Shown: positions 1 to 4,970 of the stretch, in pieces
Layout of the letters: each line of letters starts with the position of its first letter
Numbering within the stretch: the first letter of the stretch is position 1
Assembly: GCA_017619255.1 (NCBI GenBank)
Contig: JAFZSS010000047.1
Coordinates: forward strand, 1 to 20,143
Reading direction: 5' to 3'
Origin: Muribaculaceae bacterium
GTDB lineage: Bacteria; Bacteroidota; Bacteroidia; Bacteroidales; Muribaculaceae
DNA: 20,143 bases
Notes under the pieces: generated by a model
Seen by the model: only the letters and a program-made list of their open reading frames with translations
Databases searched by the model: none
What the model was told of the DNA's origin: nothing
Made by a program: the position numbers and the translations under genes

Positions 1-946
1 AGCCGGCCTCGTCGCCGAAGTCGTAGCGGAATTCTCCGCGCGTCAGTTTCGGGCAGCTCTCGGGCTCGGCAGCGATGTATTCCGTCTTCTTGCCGTCCTT
101 CAGGTTGTGACGCATGAAGGGGAAGGCGATGCCGCCGAAGTTCGAGCCGCCGCCAAAGCAGGCAATCACCACATCAGGATATTCGCCCGCCATGGCCATC
201 TGCTTCTCGGCTTCCAAGCCGATGATGGTCTGGTGCAGGCCCACATGGTTGAGCACCGAGCCCAAGGTGTACTTGCATTTAGGGGTCATCGTAGCCAGCT
301 CCACAGCCTCCGAGATGGCCGTTCCTAACGAGCCGGGGTGATGCGGGTCACGAGTGATGATGTCCTTACCGGCACGCGTGGACATCGACGGCGAACCCGT
401 AACGGCGGCGCCGAAGGTGCGCATGATGGACGAGCGATAGGGCTTCTGCTGCATCGAAATCTTCACTTGATAAACGGCAGCCTCAAGGCCGAAGACCGAA
501 GCGGCATAGGCCAGGGCGGCACCCCATTGTCCGGCACCGGTCTCGGTGGTGACATTGGTCGTTCCCTCCTGCTTGGCATAGAAGCACTGGGCCAGCGCCG
601 AATTGATCTTGTGGGAGCCCAACGGGTTCACCGACTCGTTCTTGAAATAGATGTGAGCCGGCGTCTGCAAGGCCTCCTCCAGGGCATAGGCGCGCACCAG
701 AGGCGTACTGCGGTAGGCTTTATACTTGTCCATCACCTCCTCGGGGATGGGGATGAAATCATGCTCGGTGTCAAGTTCCTGGACGCAGCACTCGCGCGGA
801 AAAATGTGGGCCAAATCGTCCACCCCCAACGGCTGCTTGGTGGCAGGATGGATAGGGGGCATGGGTTTGTTGGGCATGTCGGCCTGAATGTTATACCATG
901 CTGTCGGTAACTCGTTCTCTTGCAGAATAAATCTCTTTTGTTTCAT
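1..946 (-). CDS. trpB2: TrpB2-type tryptophan synthase beta chain-like PLP enzyme (3' end outside window)
   Basis: The gene reads leftward from ATG at 946 and is still open at position 1, so about 315 N-terminal residues are visible of a family usually near 450. Tryptophan synthase beta subunits condense indole with serine to give tryptophan in the cytoplasm, using PLP. The visible protein has the PLP-lysine motif NPLGSHKIN with Lys113, then VTTETGAGQWG, the HPGSLG...SEA segment and the glycine-rich phosphate loop CFGGGSNFGG. The long N-terminus before the TPL segment and the wording of these motifs fit the TrpB2 branch rather than classical TrpB, which partners TrpA. No other trp gene is visible, so it may be a solitary indole-salvage enzyme. 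Its 5' leader carries a Trp-codon attenuator, which supports a role in tryptophan supply. Family assignment is confident; the in vivo reaction is inferred. Confidence 0.93.
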   Translation of the reverse strand, partial: MKQKRFILQENELPTAWYNIQADMPNKPMPPIHPATKQPLGVDDLAHIFPRECCVQELDTEHDFIPIPEEVMDKYKAYRSTPLVRAYALEEALQTPAHIYFKNESVNPLGSHKINSALAQCFYAKQEGTTNVTTETGAGQWGAALAYAASVFGLEAAVYQVKISMQQKPYRSSIMRTFGAAVTGSPSMSTRAGKDIITRDPHHPGSLGTAISEAVELATMTPKCKYTLGSVLNHVGLHQTIIGLEAEKQMAMAGEYPDVVIACFGGGSNFGGIAFPFMRHNLKDGKKTEYIAAEPESCPKLTRGEFRYDFGDEAG

Positions 947-973
947 CTTTGTCGTTGTATTATTATTAATAAT

Positions 974-1103
974 GTTTAAAAGGCCTGTCGCAAGCACGAC
1001 AGACCTTTTACTCTCTATTGCAATCTTAATGATTCCAAATGGTCATGCGACTCACGACTTTTTCAATCTTGAGTTACGCCACCACCAAAATGCTGAAATC
1101 ATT
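974..1103 (-). promoter_or_regulatory. Trp-responsive transcription attenuator in the trpB2 leader
   Basis: On the minus strand the arms AAAAGGTCTGTCG (1009-997) and CGACAGGCCTTTT (990-978) form a 13-bp hairpin with a 6-nt loop and run of U. The one apparent mismatch is a G-U pair only in minus-strand RNA, so the structure belongs to that transcript. The segment GACCATTT (1044-1037) can pair with AAAAGGTC (1009-1002), breaking the terminator (antiterminator). The segment GGAATCATT (1036-1028) plus ACCA (1043-1040) can instead pair with AATGATTTC (1103-1095) and with the Trp-codon region of the leader peptide. This gives the three mutually exclusive helices expected of ribosome-mediated attenuation: stalling at Trp codons frees the antiterminator. 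The trpB2 ATG lies 31 nt past the hairpin. The U-tract is short. Confidence 0.8.
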
Positions 1104-1108
1104 GTCAT
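1052..1108 (-). CDS. Trp leader peptide (18 aa, WWW)
   Basis: An ATG at 1108 opens an 18-codon frame, MTMISAFWWWRNSRLKKS, ending in TGA at 1054-1052. Three consecutive Trp codons sit at 1087-1079. It starts about 22 nt after the predicted transcription start and precedes the attenuator hairpin, in the same order as classical amino-acid leader peptides. Its product is unlikely to matter as a protein; the ribosome position on it would set which RNA helix forms. The basic tail is similar in kind to other leader peptides, but this is only an impression. An in-frame second ATG at 1102 is an alternative start. Confidence 0.8.
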   Translation of the reverse strand: MTMISAFWWWRNSRLKKS

Positions 1109-1135
1109 AAGAATCTCATATTTATGTTAGTGCTG

Positions 1136-1166
1136 CAAATATAAAATCATTATTTGAATGACACAA
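1136..1166 (-). promoter_or_regulatory. Bacteroidetes-type promoter for the trp leader and trpB2
   Basis: On the minus strand a perfect TAnnTTTG -7 box, TATATTTG (1143-1136), lies 20 bp after a TTG -33 element (1166-1164). Transcription would start near 1130, leaving about 22 nt before the leader peptide. Confidence 0.75.
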
Positions 1167-1278
1167 GAAAAAACCGGAAAAAGATCGCCGTCAACAAGAG
1201 AAACTACAAGAATCAGTCAGGGCGACGAGCCAGTCCCACAGCTGAAACAATACAAAAACAATGTATTTACAGATTTGA

Positions 1279-1310
1279 TTTGGATTTATGCAGAGAAAAG
1301 CTTAATTTTG
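1279..1310 (+). promoter_or_regulatory. Promoter of the HerA-like ATPase gene
   Basis: TTTG (1279-1282) is followed after 20 bp by the perfect -7 box TAATTTTG (1303-1310). The predicted start near 1317 gives a 5' leader of roughly 44 nt to ATG 1361. It lies inside the longer open frame that begins at 1154, so the real gene must start later. Confidence 0.75.
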
Positions 1311-1360
1311 TGACCAAGTTAACATGGAAGAAAACAATAACCAATAATACTGCAACAATT

Positions 1361-2941
1361 ATGTACACTCAAGAAAACGGATTCTACATTGCCCACGGGC
1401 CCAACGGACCCATCAGCATCCTGGGCAACATGGCTAACCGCCACGGCTTGATTGCCGGAGCGACTGGAACAGGTAAGACGGTGACCCTGCAAGTGATCGC
1501 CGAGAGTTTCTGCAAGGCCGGCGTGCCCTGCTTCATGGCCGACATGAAGGGAGACCTATCGGGCGTGAGCCAACCCGGTAAGCTCTCCGGATTTATCGAG
1601 AAGAGGCTGCCCGAGTTTGGCATGAATCAGGAAGACCTTACCTTCGAGGGCTGCCCCGTAAGATTCTATGATGTGTTCGGCGAGCAAGGCATTCCCATGC
1701 GTTCCAGCATCGGCGAGATGGGTCCCGACCTGGTGGCCCGCATCATGGGACTGAACGAAACCCAGACTGGCGTACTGAATATCCTGTACCGCATCCTTGA
1801 CGAGAAAGGCATCCTGCTCGACGACATCAAGGACCTGCGTATGGCTCTGGACTGGCTTTCCAAGCATGCCAAGGAGTACACCACACAGTACGGTAATGTG
1901 GCCACGGCAACCATCGGCGCGATTCAGCGCGCGATGTTGCAGCTGGAGAATCAAGGCGCCGACAAGTTCTTCGGCATTCCTTCGTTTGACATCAATGACC
2001 TGTTTGCCACACGCGACGGCAAAGGCGTGTTAAGCGTTCTTGCCGCCGACAAGCTGATGCTCCAGCCCAAGCTCTATTCCACCTTCCTACTGTGGCTGTT
2101 GAGTGAGCTCTACAGCACACTGCCCGAGGTCGGTGACCTGGAGAAACCCAAGCTGGTGTTCTTCTTTGACGAGGCGCACATGCTGTTTGAAGACACGAGC
2201 AAAGCGCTGAGCGACAAGATTGAACAGGTCATCCGTCTCATCCGCAGTAAGGGCGTGGGCATCTTCTTCATCTCACAGCTGCCCACTGATATCCCCGACA
2301 TCATCCTGGGACAGCTCGGCAATAGGGTGCAGCATGCGTTACGCGCCTACACGCCTCGCGACCAGAAGGCCGTCAAGGTATCGGCTGAAACCTTCCGCGC
2401 CAACCCCGAATTCAAGACCGAGGATGCTATCCTGAACCTCGAGACAGGTGAGGCATTAGTGTCATTCCTTGACGAAAAGGGAGCGCCCAGCGTGGTCGAA
2501 CGGGCCAAGATATTGTTCCCCCTGAGCCAGATCGGCGCCATCACCGATGGGCAACGCCTAGACATCATGAACGCTGCCAGCGACATCAACGCCAAGTACA
2601 AAGAGGCTAAGGACAGGGAAAGCGCCTTTGAGGTGTTTGAGCGTGAAGCTGAAGCCGAAGCCAAGGCTGCCGAGGAAGCCGCTGCCGCCAAGGAAGCCGA
2701 AAAAGAAGAGAAAAACAAGAAAAAAGAAAAATCCATCTGGTCTAAGGTCTGGAAAGCCGTCGTTACCGCCGTGACGGGCACGATAGCGACCATCGTGGGC
2801 AAGAAGGTTTCCGACACTATCACCGGCAAGAAGAGCAAGAACAATAGTGTAAAGGATGCCGCTGGACGCGCCGTCAAAAATGCTACTAGCGCCGCCGGGC
2901 GACAGATTCTGCGCGATATTCTTGGCAATGTAATCAAGTAA
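1361..2941 (+). CDS. HerA-like/DUF853 P-loop ATPase (putative helicase)
   Basis: This is a 526-residue cytoplasmic P-loop ATPase of the DUF853 (HerA/FtsK-like) family, often called a putative helicase. The cellular job of the family is not well defined. Walker A GATGTGKT occupies residues 33-40, just after a short conserved N-terminus (GNMANRHGLIAGATG). Walker B LVFFFDEAHMLF centres on Asp270-Glu271, followed by the RLIRSKGVGIFFISQLP segment and an Arg-containing GNRVQHALRAYTPRDQ stretch. Residues from about 425 are rich in Ala, Glu and Lys, probably a coiled coil, then a hydrophobic/basic C-terminus with GTIATIVGKK. The frame is open back to 1154, but ATG 1361 is preferred: the Walker A spacing is normal for the family and a good promoter lies at 1279-1310. 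It is monocistronic, with its own promoter and terminator. Confidence 0.92.
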   Translation: MYTQENGFYIAHGPNGPISILGNMANRHGLIAGATGTGKTVTLQVIAESFCKAGVPCFMADMKGDLSGVSQPGKLSGFIEKRLPEFGMNQEDLTFEGCPVRFYDVFGEQGIPMRSSIGEMGPDLVARIMGLNETQTGVLNILYRILDEKGILLDDIKDLRMALDWLSKHAKEYTTQYGNVATATIGAIQRAMLQLENQGADKFFGIPSFDINDLFATRDGKGVLSVLAADKLMLQPKLYSTFLLWLLSELYSTLPEVGDLEKPKLVFFFDEAHMLFEDTSKALSDKIEQVIRLIRSKGVGIFFISQLPTDIPDIILGQLGNRVQHALRAYTPRDQKAVKVSAETFRANPEFKTEDAILNLETGEALVSFLDEKGAPSVVERAKILFPLSQIGAITDGQRLDIMNAASDINAKYKEAKDRESAFEVFEREAEAEAKAAEEAAAAKEAEKEEKNKKKEKSIWSKVWKAVVTAVTGTIATIVGKKVSDTITGKKSKNNSVKDAAGRAVKNATSAAGRQILRDILGNVIK

Positions 2942-2967
2942 GTATCAACATACTTCAAATCACAAGA

Positions 2968-2997
2968 AAACCGGCCTGGGGTTTCCCAGGCCGGTTT
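2968..2997. terminator. Strong, probably bidirectional terminator
   Basis: Perfect 13-bp inverted repeat, AAACCGGCCTGGG and CCCAGGCCGGTTT around a GTTT loop, 26 bp after the ATPase stop. The T-run is short on the plus strand. On the minus strand it is better (GGTTTTCTTG), so it can also stop transcripts of the convergent regulator gene. Confidence 0.9.
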
Positions 2998-3000
2998 CAT

Positions 3001-3227
3001 GCTTAGTAATTGTCTGTTTTTATTGATGTCGTGCTTTGTTGAATGGTCGTCTGTCTCTTTTATTACTCAAGGGCTGCCGGTCACCTATCGATAGCAATGG
3101 TTTGATTTTTCAGGTATTGTTTGTTTTATTATTAATGTGCGGCAAAAGTCGTTATTTAAGTGATGTGCGGCAACCGGCATAGCCCGGTGAGTAATTTATC
3201 AACATTATTACAATCGTTGTTTTCGTT
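3001..3227. other. Intergenic spacer between convergent genes
   Basis: No gene is seen. The 11-bp sequence ATGTGCGGCAA occurs twice, at 3135-3145 and 3163-3173 (28 bp apart). A short inverted repeat ACCGG/CCGGT with a 6-nt loop lies just right of the second copy, without a T-run. Nothing here resembles a terminator for the regulator, which presumably reads on to the hairpin at 2968-2997. Confidence 0.45.
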
Positions 3228-3722
3228 TCATTGTGATGGGCCGAACTCCTCAAAGCGGCCGTCGCTGTAAAAGACCATGATGTTCACCACGCGACGCGCT
3301 TCAGGTGATACACCACCACGGGCACCCCTGGCAACAGTATTGCTGCGCATGATGCTCTGGATGGCCTCGTTGACCGACGAGGGGGTCGCCATGCGCTGGA
3401 CGGGGCGGGAGGCAGCAGTCGAAGCATAGGCAACAGGCTCATCAACATCAAATGAGATTTCACGCTGACTCTGATCTTCCACCGATGAACCATCAGCAGC
3501 ATTAGAACCATACATCTCCCCGTCACCGAAAAGGAGCCACATAATGTTCAAGGTGGGATACGCGCCATGAATCTTGGCAATCACCTCATCACTGACCTTC
3601 TTGTTGCGACCGTTGAGCAACTGCGACAGTGTAGGGCGAGGTATCTTGCAAGTATCGGCAAACTGAGAATTGGAAATATCAGCTTGCTCAAGAAACATTT
3701 TTAATCGCGATACAATATCCAT
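3228..3722 (-). CDS. XRE-family helix-turn-helix transcriptional regulator
   Basis: This is a 164-residue putative DNA-binding regulator. Residues about 5-65 form an HTH_3/Cro-CI-type domain (LKMFLEQADISNSQFADTCK, then IPRPTLSQLLNGRNKKVSDE, then IHGAYPTLNIMWLLFGDGEM), with the recognition helix in the SQFADTCKIPRPTLSQLL stretch. A low-complexity linker of about 60 residues rich in Ser, Glu and Asp follows. The C-terminus, RRVVNIMVFYSDGRFEEF, resembles the short beta-rich tail found on many Bacteroidetes XRE proteins. Its targets are unknown. It stands alone and converges on the ATPase gene. It has two candidate promoters in the gene-free region upstream, and a CGCAC/GTGCG inverted repeat 20 bp before its ATG could be its own operator. 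No integrase or phage gene is nearby. Confidence 0.85.
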   Translation of the reverse strand: MDIVSRLKMFLEQADISNSQFADTCKIPRPTLSQLLNGRNKKVSDEVIAKIHGAYPTLNIMWLLFGDGEMYGSNAADGSSVEDQSQREISFDVDEPVAYASTAASRPVQRMATPSSVNEAIQSIMRSNTVARGARGGVSPEARRVVNIMVFYSDGRFEEFGPSQ

Positions 3723-3741
3723 TTAAGAACAATTTTGTGAC

Positions 3742-3757
3742 CGCACTAAACCGTGCG
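3742..3757. promoter_or_regulatory. Candidate operator for the XRE regulator
   Basis: Inverted repeat CGCAC-TAAACC-GTGCG, 20 bp upstream of the regulator ATG and inside its predicted leader. Self-binding by the regulator is an inference; the arms are only 5 bp. Confidence 0.3.
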
Positions 3758-3874
3758 AGAATGTCATGAACGGCGTCAAAAAATTTTCTGACCCTATACT
3801 ACGACTTTGAGATACCCCCAAAATCGCCCAAAAGCCCAAAAATCGTCTGTTTGCGTTTTTGAATTTTGGGATTG

Positions 3875-3906
3875 CAAATTTAAAGTGAATTTTTGAACTG
3901 ACCAAA
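3875..3906 (-). promoter_or_regulatory. Proximal promoter of the XRE regulator gene
   Basis: On the minus strand TTTG (3906-3903), a 20-bp spacer and the perfect -7 box TAAATTTG (3882-3875). The predicted leader is about 146 nt. Confidence 0.65.
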
Positions 3907-3955
3907 TTTCTAAACGAAAATTTTCAAATTTGCATTTAAACTTTCCAAAATTTGA

Positions 3956-3987
3956 CAAATTTACGCCTGTTTCGAAAGTAAATTCAA
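3956..3987 (-). promoter_or_regulatory. Distal promoter of the XRE regulator gene
   Basis: On the minus strand TTG (3987-3985), a 21-bp spacer and a second perfect TAAATTTG box (3963-3956), 81 bp upstream of the proximal box. The tandem arrangement is seen directly; activity is inferred. Confidence 0.5.
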
Positions 3988-4050
3988 TTACTTAAATTAA
4001 TACTTAATAGTATCGTTTATAATTTATTGATTTATAATCTATTTACTACC

Positions 4051-4100
4051 ACAAATAATGTCAATGTCTGGGGTATCCGGGACACACCCTGATTATTTGT
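4051..4100. repeat. Inverted repeat with 9-bp arms
   Basis: ACAAATAAT (4051-4059) and ATTATTTGT (4092-4100) are perfect complements enclosing 32 bp that is GC-richer and can fold further (TGTC 4065-4068 with GACA 4081-4084, or GGGT 4071-4074 with ACCC 4086-4089). No gene is attached; function unknown. Confidence 0.55.
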
Positions 4101-4605
4101 AGTTCCACTTGAAGTTTTTGTACTATTATATTGATTTTCAGTATATTATAGTATATGCAAATAAATGTTAATCCGATTTTTTAATGTTTTTGTAAATTTT
4201 ACGGCCGCAAATTCCCGATTTTTACGCCCTCCGCACAAATGCAAACACCTGTTTGGGGGTGAAAACACGCGATCCCGGCCCCTACCCTGCCGTTTTGAAA
4301 CGCAAATGGCCGGCGGTTCACAAAGCCGAATTTCGGGTTGGTAAATTACCATTTTTGATTTTCTGGGGGCTCAACTCGATTTCCTTGCGATATTTTCCAA
4401 GAAGCCCATCATCACAACGAAATATGGGATTTTCATAAATCTCAGCAAGTTAATTAATTTGTCAAAATATTACAATACTTCCCTAACTATAGCCACTCTC
4501 CATATGTTTTTATGGTCATAAAAGCCCCTATTTCACCATATTCAAAAACTCTCCAATCGCTCATTTTCCGTCTTTTTTTCTCTTTTTCGGGAAAAACAGC
4601 TGAAA

Positions 4606-4632
4606 TTGGACAAAAAGCGACTTTTTGACCAA
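4606..4632. repeat. Long hairpin in gene-free region
   Basis: Arms TTGGACAAAAAG and CTTTTTGACCAA pair at 11 of 12 positions around a CGA loop. No gene ends here, so it is not an obvious terminator. Confidence 0.6.
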
Positions 4633-4910
4633 AAATCCGCCTAGTGTTTTTAATGGCCAAAACAGTGTTTCTCTCCCACCCTACAAGCTGTTATGTGTCA
4701 AAATTGGTGTTCATGGCATAGTCGTTTTTCATGAATTTTAAGCCCTGTTTTCAGCATTCTTGACACCCAAATAATACGCTAAAAACCAAATTTTCTGACC
4801 TTAAATCAGTGTTTTTTTTGAAAAACTCCAGCCCGTTCCCCACTCTACAGCCTCAATCATCCTCCTTGCCCTGCTCCCCAAGTCCATAATAAATGGTCCA
4901 TTTTTTACAT

Positions 4911-4948
4911 GAAAACAGACGCGCCACCTCCCGAAGAGATGACGCGTC
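4911..4948 (-). terminator. Rho-independent terminator of uvrA
   Basis: Beginning 22 bp past the uvrA stop, the minus-strand RNA forms a 13-bp stem (GACGCGTCATCTC with GAGGTGGCGCGTC) around TTCGG, then TGTTTTC. Two positions that mismatch on the plus strand are G-U pairs in the minus RNA, so the direction is clear. Confidence 0.9.
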
Positions 4949-4970
4949 AATAATTGTTTTAAGTTATCGT

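Larger units (their letters stand above)
3723..4917. other. 1.2-kb gene-free, mostly AT-rich region
   Basis: No credible coding sequence is present; short open frames here lack promoters and family resemblance. The region holds, left to right: the two regulator promoters; several CAAATTT repeats (3875-3962); AT palindromes near 4000-4013 and 4120-4155; an inverted repeat with 9-bp arms at 4051-4100; a GC-rich island at about 4200-4350 with a cluster of small hairpins; and a hairpin at 4606-4632. From 4640 to 4910 nothing recognisable is seen apart from three AGTGTTT copies and pyrimidine-rich stretches. Confidence 0.6.

Noticed and set aside
338..910. 190-codon plus-strand open frame
   Set aside because: Antisense to trpB2, which has clear PLP-enzyme motifs in the opposite direction.
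888..1130. 80-codon plus-strand open frame
   Set aside because: Runs antisense through the trpB2 start, the attenuator and the leader peptide; the structure there makes sense only on the minus strand.
3723..3905. 60-codon minus-strand open frame directly upstream of the regulator
   Set aside because: Its beginning overlaps the predicted proximal promoter and the sequence is low complexity; better explained as the regulator's leader.
3900..4170. Possible replication origin (AT-rich with palindromes)
   Set aside because: No cluster of DnaA boxes was seen and no origin-linked genes are nearby. The single TTATCCACA-like match near 5750 is inside uvrA.
4146..4438. Two overlapping small open frames on opposite strands (68 and 61 codons)
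   Set aside because: No promoter or family resemblance; they overlap the hairpin-rich island and are probably by-products of its composition.
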